DNA from: Candidatus Omnitrophota bacterium
GTDB taxonomy: Bacteria > Omnitrophota > Gorgyraeia > 2-02-FULL-51-18
Reading direction: 5' to 3'
DNA length: 64,000 nt
Assembly: GCA_022072175.1 (NCBI GenBank)
Contig: JAJVIE010000001.1
Location: 248,425 to 312,424, forward strand
The notes beneath the pieces are model-generated. The model did no database searches, was not told the origin of the DNA, and saw nothing but the letters and a program-made list of their open reading frames with translations. Of the stretch, positions 1-8,823 are shown piece by piece (the stretch's first letter is position 1; each line of letters starts with the position of its first letter). A program made the position numbers and the translations under genes.

Positions 1-1201
1 CCAGGTACGGCGCAAGGATGAACCGGTAACGCGACTGGATGTGGATCAGCAGTGCCGCGACCAGGAAAACCGCGCAGAACACCCATACTTCGTAGGACTC
101 CGCGCGCCGCTTCCAGGCCGCCAGCGCCCCGACCAGCGCGAGGCCGATCACCCAGGACCAGCGGCCCGGCGCCCAAGCGGAGACGGGCACGATCCTCCGG
201 TAGACCTCGTAGCTGTAGTTGCCGGGGATCTCGTAGTCCTTGATGAAGAGCGCGGCTTTGCGGACGTACAGGCGCGCGTACCCGACGGGATCACGTGTCA
301 GCTCTCGCGCGAAGACCCTCGCCGTCCCTCCGAAGCTCTGAGCGGACTCGGCCTGCAGAGCGCGTGATCTGGCGGTCGGCCAGTGCGCCGCGGCCGGGTC
401 CCCGGGAGTGTTGCCGAGCCAGAAGGCCTCCACGCCCTGCGTCGAGACCGGCAGCAGGCGGCCCGATGCTCGCGTGTTGTAGACCGCAAAAGGCGCCACC
501 GCCAACAGCGCGGCCGTCAGGAGCAGTCCCGCGCGCGCGGCAGGCGACGTCCGCGCGGATGCCGCGCGCGGGGCAAGCCACACCATCAGCGGCACGATCA
601 GGATCACCGGATGCTCACGCAGGACGAAAGCCGCGCCGGCCAGGAGGCCGATCAGGACCCAACTCCGAGGCGGCGCATCGGTGATCCGCGCCCGATAGAG
701 GGTATAGCACAGCAGGAACAACGATGACGTGACCATCGAGTCTCTCAGTAGACAAGCGTCATAGAACACCGACGGCCCGTACACGGCCCACAGTCCGGCC
801 GCGGTCCAGCCCGCGATCGCGCCGCCGAGACGCCGTCCGTACAGGAAGAACACCGGCACGAGCGCGGCGGACAGGAGCCCCTGCAGATACAGCGTCCAGA
901 CGACGCTCGAGGGGTCCAGGCGCAATCCGAGCGCCACGATCGCCGGGTACACCGGAGAAAAAGGCAGCGGCTGTCCGGAAGAGAGCTTCTCGCCGACCAG
1001 GGAACCGCGCAGGATGGCCTTGGCCCATTCGTAATAGGCGTTCTGGTCCGGCCCGTCGAGGCCGACGAGCGTGAACTTGAAATACGGCGTCGACACATGC
1101 TGGGAGGCGGCCACAAGACGCAGTCCGAGCGCGGCCGCGCAGATCAGGATCAGCGCCCCCCACCGCAACCGCGCCGATGCGCCCGCCTCCACCGTGGTCA
1201 T
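1..1201 (-). CDS. GT-C family membrane glycosyltransferase, partial
   Basis: My translation of the minus strand from the ATG at 1201 stays open to the left edge (400 codons), so the C-terminus lies outside the window. It reads as a polytopic membrane protein with an N-terminal TM segment, then an acidic first loop (GLDGPDQNAYYEWAKAIL), a PVYPAIVAL motif and many further hydrophobic segments. This is the layout of the PMT/ArnT-like GT-C superfamily, which transfers sugars from polyprenyl-phosphate donors outside the inner membrane. Acceptor and sugar cannot be told. It is divergent from the FecR-like gene. The class is fairly sure, the substrate unknown. Confidence 0.75.
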   Translation of the reverse strand, partial: MTTVEAGASARLRWGALILICAAALGLRLVAASQHVSTPYFKFTLVGLDGPDQNAYYEWAKAILRGSLVGEKLSSGQPLPFSPVYPAIVALGLRLDPSSVVWTLYLQGLLSAALVPVFFLYGRRLGGAIAGWTAAGLWAVYGPSVFYDACLLRDSMVTSSLFLLCYTLYRARITDAPPRSWVLIGLLAGAAFVLREHPVILIVPLMVWLAPRAASARTSPAARAGLLLTAALLAVAPFAVYNTRASGRLLPVSTQGVEAFWLGNTPGDPAAAHWPTARSRALQAESAQSFGGTARVFARELTRDPVGYARLYVRKAALFIKDYEIPGNYSYEVYRRIVPVSAWAPGRWSWVIGLALVGALAAWKRRAESYEVWVFCAVFLVAALLIHIQSRYRFILAPYL

Positions 1202-1209
1202 GCTATAAT
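1201..1209 (+). promoter_or_regulatory. Extended -10 promoter of the FecR-like gene
   Basis: TGCTATAAT is a perfect extended -10 (TGn-TATAAT). It lies 31 bases before the ATG at 1241 and overlaps the start codon of the divergent glycosyltransferase. I see no good -35 box. An AAGGAG ribosome site at 1227-1232 precedes the start. Confidence 0.6.
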
Positions 1210-1240
1210 CCTTAGCACTCATAACAAGGAGCTCCTACCC

Positions 1241-1864
1241 ATGAGATCACTGCGTACCCTGCTCGGCATCGTTTGCACCGGTCTGATGGCCGTCTCGGCC
1301 GCTTCGGCCCAGGACGGACAGATCGTCGTCACCCGCATGGAAGGCGCGGCCATGATCGTGCGTGACGGTCAACAACTGCCGGCCGCCGTCGGCATGCCGT
1401 GCTCCGAGTCGGATACCCTGCTCACGCCGGACGGCTGCACGCTCGACGTCAGTGTCAACGGCAAGGCCGGATGCCGCGTCCTACCGGGTACCGAGGTCGG
1501 CCTGACCTCCGCCGGCGCGGACATGAAGCTCTCCGTCGCCAAGGGCAACGTGATCCTCAACCTCGACAAGCTCAATGAGGGCTCGACGTTCCAGATCGAG
1601 ACCCCCACCGCCATCGCTTCCGTGCGCGGCACTCAGTTCTGGGGCCGCGTCGATACCGCCGCGACCGGGGATCCGGTGACCACGTTCGCCGTGCGTGAGG
1701 GTGCCGTCGAAGTGCTCGTCAAGTCCGCGGGCCAGTCGTTCCGCCTCGAACAGGGACAGGCGCTCGACATCCCGCTCTCCGGAGCCCTTCCTTCGGTGCG
1801 TCCCGCTCTGGCGGGCGAACTCCAGGCGATGGAACAAGCCAGCTCGATCGCCACCGCCGCCTGA
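1241..1864 (+). CDS. Secreted FecR-domain protein
   Basis: A 207-residue protein with a Sec signal peptide (about residues 1-23, ending ASAQ) and one FecR-type domain. The diagnostic block TPTAIASVRGTQFWGRVD sits near residue 125 and is followed by FAVREGAVEV. FecR domains are beta-rich and extracytoplasmic. In classical systems they are part of an anti-sigma factor, but many stand-alone secreted versions exist. Here there is no cytoplasmic anti-sigma helix, TM anchor, FecI sigma factor or TonB receptor nearby, so a signalling role is not supported. An upstream in-frame extension was rejected because the promoter and ribosome site fix the ATG at 1241. Confidence 0.8.
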   Translation: MRSLRTLLGIVCTGLMAVSAASAQDGQIVVTRMEGAAMIVRDGQQLPAAVGMPCSESDTLLTPDGCTLDVSVNGKAGCRVLPGTEVGLTSAGADMKLSVAKGNVILNLDKLNEGSTFQIETPTAIASVRGTQFWGRVDTAATGDPVTTFAVREGAVEVLVKSAGQSFRLEQGQALDIPLSGALPSVRPALAGELQAMEQASSIATAA

Positions 1865-1888
1865 TCCTCGCGGCGCAGGATCCTTCTT

Positions 1889-1920
1889 GACCGGGAGCGT
1901 GAGCTCCCGGTCTTTTTTTT
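1889..1920 (+). terminator. Intrinsic terminator after the FecR-like gene
   Basis: A perfect 10-bp stem GACCGGGAGC / GCTCCCGGTC is closed by a GTGA tetraloop and followed by eight T. It lies 24 bases after the stop codon. Confidence 0.93.
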
Positions 1921-1928
1921 GTCCGGCG

Positions 1929-2357
1929 TCAGGGCGTGTAGTTCTTGAGCGTCCAGCCGTAGCGCTTCTTGAGGCGGTGCAGCATCCGGTAGAACATCGC
2001 CGCCTCGCGGCGATTGGTCATCTGCAGGACGGCCCGGTCGCTGACCGCGTGCACGCGGGCCCAGAGGTCCAGCCCGCCGTCGATCTCCTTCCACTCGTAC
2101 GTCACACGCGTCGCCAGCTGACGGTGATAGATCAGCGGCCGGTCCACGGGCAGGGGTTTGACGAAGACGGCGCGTCGAGGCTCGTTGACCGCGATCGTGT
2201 AGCCCGCGGCGGCCATGTACTTGATGATCGCTCCGACGGCCTCCTCGGTAGGCACATGCATGAGCGTCACGCGCATGCGCGGATCGACCGCGGCGGCCGC
2301 GGGCAGGCACGAGAGGATCATCAGGGCCGTCAGCGCGGCCGCCAGGGTGCGTTTCAT
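1929..2357 (-). CDS. Small secreted protein of unknown function
   Basis: A 142-residue product with a clear signal peptide (MKRTLAAALTALMILSCLPAAAA, cleavage near residue 23) and a mature part of about 120 residues that I do not recognise. The mature part mixes beta-like and basic helical segments (RREAAMFYRMLHRLKKRYGW). Its ATG overlaps the stop of the upstream sensor kinase by 4 bases (ATGA), so the two are translationally coupled. It could be a periplasmic partner of that kinase, but nothing in the sequence proves it. Confidence 0.65.
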   Translation of the reverse strand: MKRTLAAALTALMILSCLPAAAAVDPRMRVTLMHVPTEEAVGAIIKYMAAAGYTIAVNEPRRAVFVKPLPVDRPLIYHRQLATRVTYEWKEIDGGLDLWARVHAVSDRAVLQMTNRREAAMFYRMLHRLKKRYGWTLKNYTP

Positions 2358-3814
2358 GGGTTCTCCTTGGCCGGAGGTTCGACCCGCGCGAGCGTCACGA
2401 TGAAGATCGACCCTTTGCCCAGCATGGACCGGACCAGGATGTCGCCGCCGTAGGCGCGCGCGAGCCGGCGGGCGATGGTCAGGCCAAGGCCCGTGCCGGC
2501 GACGTTGAGCGTGCGGTACTTATCCACTTGATAGAACTCCTCGAAGATCTTCTCCTGTTCCTCGGGCGGGATGCCCGGACCGTCGTCGCGCACGCGCAGC
2601 TCGATCCGGTCCCCGAAGGACTCGACGTAGACCGTCACGTGCACCTGCGCCTTGTCGTTGAACTTGATCGCGTTCTCGATGAGATTGTTGACGATGAGAT
2701 CGAGATGCCGGCGCCCCATGCGGATGTGCAGCCCCTTCTCCAACAGCTCCAAGCGCCACAGGACCTCGCGGCCCCATTGCCGCTTGGCGTACAGCTCCAA
2801 GCGGCCGGACAGATAATCATCGAGCGCGATCGGATCGTCCGCCACCTCGAACTTACGCGCCCGCACGACGGTGAACCCAAGGATCTTCTCGACGGAATCG
2901 GCCAGCTCCGAGATCTTCTCGTACAGCGTGGTCATGAACTTGCTCTGGTCGGCGCTCATGGTCCCGAGCACGCCCTTGACGAACATCGACGCGTTCTTGT
3001 GGGCGATGGACAGCGGCGTGCGCAGTTTGTGGGAGATCAGGTCCAGGAACTGCTCCTCCTGGAAAGCCTTGCGGCGCCTCTCGGTGACGTCGGAGAGGAT
3101 CACCACGATCGCCGTGACCTTGCGGAACTGGTCGAGCACCGGATGCGTGCGGACCTCGAGGATGAGCGGACGCGACTGCGGGGTCTCCGGCCTCTCGATA
3201 TCAAAAGCCAACGCATCCTCGGCCAGATCGCCCGGCGCGGGCAGGCCGGATGCCGCCGGAAAAACGCCCGACAGCGCGTCGAAGAACCTCGCTCCCGGGA
3301 CCGCCCCTTGGCCGAACAGGCGCTTGGCCGCCACATTGATCCTCGTGATCCTGAGCGCGGTGTCGAGGATCAGGATGCCATCGGTCATGACGTCCAGCAC
3401 GTCGTCGAGCTTGGCGCGCTCCTCGAGGATCTGACGCGCGATGGTCAGCCGCAGGATCGTATCGATCTTGACGAGGGCCGCGCCGACATCGGCGGGTTTG
3501 GGCAGAAAGTCCGCGAGGTTGCGCTCGACGGCGATCCGGTGCCAGTCGGGATCAGAGGAGACGATCAGCACCGGTAGCGGCGCCGTGGCCGGGTCCTCCT
3601 GCAGGAGCTGCAGGAACCCTTCGGACTCGTTGCGGCCGAGGTCGGCGTCCAGCACGATCAGGTCGTCCTCGGTACCCTCACGCAACCGCGCCAGGGCCTC
3701 CTCGGCGCTCTGGCGCACCGCAAATCCGTACTCGTCGGACTCCAACGCGTACGTGAGCTCGGAGACCAGCACCGGATCCCGGGATACGATCAGGATGTGA
3801 CTGTGGACTTTCAT
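2354..3814 (-). CDS. Receiver-PAS-histidine kinase hybrid
   Basis: A 486-residue soluble signalling protein. An N-terminal receiver domain (about 1-120) has the acceptor Asp in LIVLDADLG and the Lys in FLPKPAD. A PAS domain follows (about 135-250), then a HisKA helix pair with the H box FLDLISHKLRTPL, and an HATPase domain with the N box NNLIENAIKFN, G1 box DDGPGIP and G2 box GTGLGL. There is no TM segment, so it senses a cytoplasmic signal or is fed by phosphotransfer into its receiver. It is coupled to the secreted protein downstream. No cognate DNA-binding regulator is adjacent. Confidence 0.9.
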   Translation of the reverse strand: MKVHSHILIVSRDPVLVSELTYALESDEYGFAVRQSAEEALARLREGTEDDLIVLDADLGRNESEGFLQLLQEDPATAPLPVLIVSSDPDWHRIAVERNLADFLPKPADVGAALVKIDTILRLTIARQILEERAKLDDVLDVMTDGILILDTALRITRINVAAKRLFGQGAVPGARFFDALSGVFPAASGLPAPGDLAEDALAFDIERPETPQSRPLILEVRTHPVLDQFRKVTAIVVILSDVTERRRKAFQEEQFLDLISHKLRTPLSIAHKNASMFVKGVLGTMSADQSKFMTTLYEKISELADSVEKILGFTVVRARKFEVADDPIALDDYLSGRLELYAKRQWGREVLWRLELLEKGLHIRMGRRHLDLIVNNLIENAIKFNDKAQVHVTVYVESFGDRIELRVRDDGPGIPPEEQEKIFEEFYQVDKYRTLNVAGTGLGLTIARRLARAYGGDILVRSMLGKGSIFIVTLARVEPPAKENP

Positions 3815-3829
3815 GGCCGCGAGCCCACC

Positions 3830-5014
3830 TTACTGCTTTTGAGCGCAAAAATCAATGCGCCTCCGGGAGAGCTCGAGGGCCGGACGCTCCACCAAGTGGT
3901 ACAGCAAGTACGCGGCGGCGACGCTGAGGAGCCAACCGCCGATCATCCATCCGGGATGCGGCGGCAGTTCGCCTCCGGGATGACGGCTCATGAGCCAGCC
4001 GCTCAGCCATGCTTGCACCGGAAAATGGACCACATAGAGGGTGTATGAGAACGTTCCGAAGGGGGCCATTCGCCGCAAGACCGTATAGAGGAGGCGCTGC
4101 GGGCCTTCACCGATGATGAGCGACAGCACACCCGCCCAGCCCAGCGAGATCGCCATCGAGTACCACACGCGCTGTTCCCAGCTCATCGTCAGCGGTGAAC
4201 GCAGCGAGACGTAGTGGAGCACGGCCACGGCGGGCAGGATCACCCACATGCGGCCGAGGCACTTGAGCGGCACGCGGGTCTCGCCGCGCATCGCGTCCAT
4301 CACATAGACCCCGCACCACCAGGCCGGAGCCAACGCCGCCCAGGACCTCAGGGACTCCGTCGGCCACGCCGACGGTACGAGCGTCGCGTGCGCGGCCAGC
4401 GCGAAAACGGCGACCACGCAGACCTCGCGGCAACGGCGGTAGCCGATAACGGCCAGAGGATAGACGAGATAATAGAACCCCTCATGACCCAAGCTCCAGT
4501 ACACCACCTGGGACCCCCAGGACTTGGTGTTCCAAGAGACCTGGAAGGTCAGTGTCCTCCACCAAGTCCCCGCATCCCGGGGCAGGCGGCTCAAGTGGTC
4601 TGTGAAGCTCTGATAAGGGGACGTCCCTTGCCATAGCGGCCAATTCGGCGCGGGAGTCCATTGATCCAACACGAGCGCGATCGCAAGTCCGAGCGCCATG
4701 ACCGGCATCAGTCTCAGCAGGCGGCCACGCGCGTAACCCAGATAGGCTTTGGGACCCTCGAGCGCCGGATATCTCAGGCGGATGACCAGTCCCGACAGTA
4801 CGAAGAACCCGAGGACGGCGTCATAGCCGTAGACCAGACTTTGTGTGAGGACCCGCTGGAGAGACGATCCGTCATAGCCCGGGGACTGCTGGAGACCGTG
4901 CAGCCACTGCTGGCCGAGCAGCCAGTAGGCGTGAATGAGCGAGACGTACAGGGCCAGAAGACCCCTCAGACCATCCAGCGCGTCGATGCGCTGCCGGACG
5001 GGATCGCTCGTCAA
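3830..5014 (-). CDS. Membrane acyltransferase, acyltransferase 3 family
   Basis: About 394 residues and roughly ten TM segments, beginning with the family signature RIDALDGLRGLLALYV and the conserved His in SLIHAYW. Members O-acylate sugars of LPS, exopolysaccharide or peptidoglycan in the inner membrane. I chose the TTG at 5014, which overlaps the upstream stop as TTGA, because the open frame further upstream reads antisense-like sequence and the family domain begins only 10 residues after this TTG. The upstream gene encodes a membrane coiled-coil protein, and coupling suggests joint expression. Substrate unknown. Confidence 0.85.
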   Translation of the reverse strand: MTSDPVRQRIDALDGLRGLLALYVSLIHAYWLLGQQWLHGLQQSPGYDGSSLQRVLTQSLVYGYDAVLGFFVLSGLVIRLRYPALEGPKAYLGYARGRLLRLMPVMALGLAIALVLDQWTPAPNWPLWQGTSPYQSFTDHLSRLPRDAGTWWRTLTFQVSWNTKSWGSQVVYWSLGHEGFYYLVYPLAVIGYRRCREVCVVAVFALAAHATLVPSAWPTESLRSWAALAPAWWCGVYVMDAMRGETRVPLKCLGRMWVILPAVAVLHYVSLRSPLTMSWEQRVWYSMAISLGWAGVLSLIIGEGPQRLLYTVLRRMAPFGTFSYTLYVVHFPVQAWLSGWLMSRHPGGELPPHPGWMIGGWLLSVAAAYLLYHLVERPALELSRRRIDFCAQKQ

Positions 5015-5538
5015 GCGGCCGGCAGGAAACCCGCTCCGTCGGAGACCGGCGTCTCCTCGGGCAAGCGTTCGGTCATCTCGTCCAGACGATCCTTGGTCGC
5101 CGCCAGGGACGACTCCAGACGCGCCAGACGGCCCTCGGCATTGCGAACGCCGGTCTGGAGCGAACGGACGCTGAGCTCCGTGCGCTCGGTCTGTTCGGAT
5201 TGTTCGCCGAAGATCTGACGCAGTTGGGAGACCTCCCTCTGCAGGGCGGCCAGTTGACCGTCGGTACGAGCGCGGCCGTCCTGAGCCCGGGAGATCTCGG
5301 TGCTGACGGTGTCCAGACGGACATGCAGGGCCGCCAGCGCGCGGTCCTGGCGCGATTGGGCCGCGTAGATCCATACCAACGCGGCGAGCGCGAGCACGAC
5401 GGCGGCGGCTGTCAAGTAAGGTCTGAGACGGGTCGTTCGGGTCGCGGTCCGGGGTGCGGGCGGGACCGGGACGGAGGTCGTTTCGGGAGCCCTGCGGGTA
5501 TCGGCCGCTCTCTTGACGGCTTCGTGAAGCACGCTCAT
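5011..5538 (-). CDS. Single-pass membrane coiled-coil protein
   Basis: A 175-residue protein: a Pro/Thr/Arg-rich cytoplasmic N-terminus, one TM helix (about 42-60, YLTAAAVVLALAALVWIY), then a long polar coiled coil to the end (QLAALQREVSQLR and similar heptads). An AGGAGG ribosome site precedes the ATG. No recognised family. It is translationally coupled to the acyltransferase 3 gene, so it may scaffold or position that enzyme. This is inference from context only. Confidence 0.6.
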   Translation of the reverse strand: MSVLHEAVKRAADTRRAPETTSVPVPPAPRTATRTTRLRPYLTAAAVVLALAALVWIYAAQSRQDRALAALHVRLDTVSTEISRAQDGRARTDGQLAALQREVSQLRQIFGEQSEQTERTELSVRSLQTGVRNAEGRLARLESSLAATKDRLDEMTERLPEETPVSDGAGFLPAA

Positions 5539-5564
5539 CGGCGACCTCCTGGCTGTCGTGAAGA

Positions 5565-5583
5565 GGATCCGGGGCTCGGATCC
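5565..5583 (-). terminator. Hairpin downstream of tRNA-Ser(CGA)
   Basis: A perfect 7-bp stem GGATCCG / CGGATCC with a 5-base loop starts 20 bases after the tRNA 3' end. On the minus strand it is followed only by TCTTC, so it is a weak intrinsic terminator or a processing hairpin. Confidence 0.4.
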
Positions 5584-5602
5584 CGATCATCCGTCAATAA
5601 AG

Positions 5603-5690
5603 TGGCGGAGAGAAGAGGATTCGAACCTCTGAACCCTTGCGGGTTATCCGCTTTCGAGGCGGACGCAATCGACCACTCTGCCATCTCTCC
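5603..5690 (-). tRNA. tRNA-Ser, anticodon CGA
   Basis: An 88-nt class II tRNA with a 7-bp acceptor GGAGAGA/TCTCTCC, a long variable arm (AACCCGCAAGGGTT), T loop GGTTCGAATCC and anticodon loop CTCGAAA with CGA at the wobble set, reading UCG. The 3' CCA is encoded (TGG at 5603-5605 on the plus strand). Confidence 0.97.
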
Positions 5691-5803
5691 GTGGTCCGTC
5701 CAAAATCGGCCCTTAGTATAGCGAATATCCAGCCCCCGGACAATCTCCCCGGCGGACTCTCCGGGCGTAGCTCCCGACCCGCCGGGGATGTTATAGTTGC
5801 AGT

Positions 5804-6979
5804 ATGCCCATCGCTCCGACCGATCCCGTACGCCCACTGCGCATCGCGCTGGCCGTACCCGGTACGTTCCATGCGCTCTCCCTGGCCGAAGCGCTCTGCC
5901 GACAAGGCCACGAGGTTCATGTCTGGACGACCCATCCGGTCGCGGGAGATCGTCCGTTCGCGCTGACGGCCGACGCGGTTCGTGGCCTGTCCCTGCGCGC
6001 GCTCTCTCGGCTCGGCCTCGCCGCCCGTCCTCCGATCGAAGCCCTGATCCACCGTGGTTTCGGCGCCTGGGCCGCGGCCCGTATCCGCCGCGGCCGCTGG
6101 GATGTGGTGCACGCTTGGAGCGGGGTCGCCGAGGAGATCTTCACCGGACATCTGCCGGGACAGCCCCTGAGACTGCTCATGCGCGGATCCTCGCACATCC
6201 GGGTCCAGCGCCGCCTGCTCGAGGAGGAGGGGCGGCGGTGCGGTCTGGGCATCGACCGACCCAGCGACTGGATGACCGCGCGTGAGGTCCGCGAGTACGG
6301 CATCGCCGACCGGATCCGCGTCCTGTCGCTCTTCGCGCGGCAGAGCTTTCTCTCAGAGGCCGTTCCTGAAAGCCGCGTCCGCCTGCTCCCTTCCGGACTC
6401 CCCCCCGTGCGGCACGACCCGTCGGCCGCTCAGGCCCGCTCCGAGCGCATCCTCTCGGGCGGACCGCTGACGGTGCTGTTCTGCGGGAGCCTGCTTTATC
6501 GCAAGGGATTGTACGACCTGGAGCGGATCGCGGCGGCGCTCGCCGGTCCCCGGATGAGATTCGTAGCGGTCGGACCCCCGACCCCCGAAAGCGGTCCGTT
6601 CCTGCGCCGAACGCGGGCCACCATCGTCCACACCGGCGCTCTGCACGGTCAAGCGCTGGAGGCGGCCTACCGGGAAGCGGACGTGTTCTTCTTTCCGACG
6701 ATCGAGGACGGCTTCCCTCAGACCGTCGCGCACGCGGTAGCTCTGGGGGTGCCGACGCTGACGACGTCGCACGGCAACGGTCCGGACCTGATCGAGGAGG
6801 GGCTCAACGGCTGGGTCCTGCCCGCTCGAGCGACAGCGGATTTCATCGAGACGTTGTCGCGGTGCGCCGAGGACCGCCCGACCCTGGCCCGTATGGCGCT
6901 CTACCGCTCCTTACGCCTCACGAATTACGATTGGGACGTCTGCGCGCGGCGTTTCGCCGACGACTGCCTCGGCGCTTAG
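5804..6979 (+). CDS. Family 4 glycosyltransferase (GT-B fold)
   Basis: A 391-residue cytosolic transferase. The N-terminal Rossmann half starts at RIALAVPGTFHALSLAEALCRQGHEV. The C-terminal donor half has FCGSLLYRKGLYDL and the EX7E-like stretch PTIEDGFPQTVAHAVALGVPTL. Such enzymes use nucleotide-sugars to build LPS cores or capsules. A TATAGT box at 5792-5797 lies only 6 bases before the ATG and there is no ribosome site, so the mRNA may be leaderless. Its TAG interlocks with the stop of the convergent AsmA-like gene (4-base overlap). Confidence 0.85.
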   Translation: MPIAPTDPVRPLRIALAVPGTFHALSLAEALCRQGHEVHVWTTHPVAGDRPFALTADAVRGLSLRALSRLGLAARPPIEALIHRGFGAWAAARIRRGRWDVVHAWSGVAEEIFTGHLPGQPLRLLMRGSSHIRVQRRLLEEEGRRCGLGIDRPSDWMTAREVREYGIADRIRVLSLFARQSFLSEAVPESRVRLLPSGLPPVRHDPSAAQARSERILSGGPLTVLFCGSLLYRKGLYDLERIAAALAGPRMRFVAVGPPTPESGPFLRRTRATIVHTGALHGQALEAAYREADVFFFPTIEDGFPQTVAHAVALGVPTLTTSHGNGPDLIEEGLNGWVLPARATADFIETLSRCAEDRPTLARMALYRSLRLTNYDWDVCARRFADDCLGA

Positions 6980-8733
6980 AGGAAGTTCTTGATCAATCCC
7001 TGCAGCTGGTCTTCGCCGGAACCCGCCTGGCTCTGACCGCCGTCCTGGGCGGCCCCTGAGGCGCCGTCCTTCTTGGAAAGCAGGTCCGACAACAGTTTCT
7101 GGCCCTGATCGGCGACGAACTTCTGGGTCGCCTGTCCCAGGTCGGGCACGATCTTGAGCTTGCTCAGCGGACCATCGAGCGTGGCCGGCAGTTCGATGAG
7201 GCCGCGGGCGTTGAGGAAATACTTGGCCGCGTCCACTGCTCCGACGATCGACTGGGACCATCCGGGTGAGAGCTCCACCGCCGCTCTCGCCTGCAGGATA
7301 TTGCCCGGATGCAGTGTCGCCGCGCCGCGCAGACCGAAGTCCTCCGCCGCGAACACCAGCTGGGGCAGGTCCACCCGGCCCTGAGCGACCGTGAACGGCA
7401 CGTCGATCGGGCCGAGCCGCGTGTCCGACTGCTCCAGACGCTGGCGATAGGCCGGAGGCAGGCGGCGCTCGAGCGATTCCGAGGCCCCGGGTAACACCGA
7501 CATCTTCTGCACGATCTCGCGGATCAGATTGAAATCATGCACCACGCCGTCCCGCAGGGACAGCTGGCCTCCGCCGGTCAGATTGGCGGTCACGGCGGCC
7601 GCGTCCGAGCCGGATGTGGCGCCTTCGAACAGACCCGACAGACGTCCGCTCATCACCTGCCGTGAGACACCCGCCGACAACAAGCGCGACACATCGAGGT
7701 CCAGAGCGTTGATCGTGCACTGCACGGCCGGCGCCGGACCGTTCAGATCCGCCAGTGCGGCGACCCCCAGACGACCACCCGCGAAGAGCGCGGCCATCTC
7801 CTCCACGCGGATCCGTCCGCCGGAAGCGACGATGCGCGCCTTGATATCCTCGAGCGGTAGAGGAGCGACGGAGAGTTCCAACCGGCCTCCGTCGAGCTGC
7901 ACCCGCGCCTCGAGGTCCTTGAGGAGGTCCGCGCCCGAGGTCATCTCCGACAGCTCGATACGAAGCTTACCCTTCCATCCCGCACGCACCAGCTCCCGGA
8001 GCTCGGGCGCCGCGACGATGGCCTTGTCGTAATCGATCTTCTCGAGATCGGTGTCCAGCGTCAGTCCGGAGATTTTGATCGTGTCACCCGCCGGAGGCGA
8101 GACCTGCCCGCTGACACGGACGTTCTGCGAACGGCCGAGCACCGCCGCGGCGCCCTCGAACTTGAGAGGCTTTCCGGGCGCGATGTCCCTGACCTGCAGA
8201 TCAAGGTCCGAGACCTCGACGGTCCTCTCCGGCCGGAGCGAGCGGTCCGTGTACTCGATGCGCGCATCCTGCAGGGCGATGACGTCGATCGCCAAAGAGG
8301 CCGCGCCGGCGGCGCCGGATGAAGCGGTCGGAGCCGTAGTGGTCGACGGGGCTTTGCCCTCGACCTCGAAGTTGAACCGCCCGTCCGATCCGCGTTCGAT
8401 CCGGAGGACCGGACGCTCGATCCGGACCGCTGTGACCCGCGGTGAGCGCGCGATCAGCGAAGCGACGTCCACGTTGACGGCGACGCGGCCGATGTTCGCG
8501 AAGGGCTCGCTTCCGGCCTTCGCGGCCAAGCGGATGTCCTGGACGGACAGCGCCAAACCACCCTGGTAGGCCAGACCGATGCCGCCGATCTCAAGCTCGT
8601 ACCCGGTCAGCTCGCGGACCTTGTCCTGGATGAGCGGGCGGTAGCGGTTCAGGTCCAAGGTCGCGATGAACACTCCGACGGCGATCAGGACCAGGACGAT
8701 CAGAACGACGAATACGATCAGAGCTTTTTTCAC
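6976..8733 (-). CDS. AsmA-family envelope protein
   Basis: A 585-residue protein with an N-terminal membrane anchor (about 5-25), then the AsmA signature LDLNRYRPLIQDKVRELTG and a long beta-rich periplasmic part ending in a Gly/Gln/Ser-rich tail. AsmA-like proteins belong to the bridge-like lipid transfer superfamily and affect outer membrane lipid homeostasis. GTG at 8733 is the start: it follows GGAGGTCCC, while the long upstream open frame is antisense to mtaB. It is monocistronic and convergent with the GT4 gene. Confidence 0.85.
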   Translation of the reverse strand: MKKALIVFVVLIVLVLIAVGVFIATLDLNRYRPLIQDKVRELTGYELEIGGIGLAYQGGLALSVQDIRLAAKAGSEPFANIGRVAVNVDVASLIARSPRVTAVRIERPVLRIERGSDGRFNFEVEGKAPSTTTAPTASSGAAGAASLAIDVIALQDARIEYTDRSLRPERTVEVSDLDLQVRDIAPGKPLKFEGAAAVLGRSQNVRVSGQVSPPAGDTIKISGLTLDTDLEKIDYDKAIVAAPELRELVRAGWKGKLRIELSEMTSGADLLKDLEARVQLDGGRLELSVAPLPLEDIKARIVASGGRIRVEEMAALFAGGRLGVAALADLNGPAPAVQCTINALDLDVSRLLSAGVSRQVMSGRLSGLFEGATSGSDAAAVTANLTGGGQLSLRDGVVHDFNLIREIVQKMSVLPGASESLERRLPPAYRQRLEQSDTRLGPIDVPFTVAQGRVDLPQLVFAAEDFGLRGAATLHPGNILQARAAVELSPGWSQSIVGAVDAAKYFLNARGLIELPATLDGPLSKLKIVPDLGQATQKFVADQGQKLLSDLLSKKDGASGAAQDGGQSQAGSGEDQLQGLIKNFL

Positions 8734-8787
8734 GGGACCTCCGGTGCGGGACAGTGACAGAGCCCGATTATAACCCCGCCGGAGCGG

Positions 8788-8817
8788 TTGCGCCAGAGGC
8801 TCGGCCTCCCCTACAAT
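8788..8817 (+). promoter_or_regulatory. Promoter of mtaB, apparently leaderless
   Basis: TTGCGC (8788-8793), 18-bp spacer, TACAAT (8812-8817). The ATG at 8824 falls where transcription would start, and there is no Shine-Dalgarno. Confidence 0.55.
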
Positions 8818-8823
8818 ACGCGT

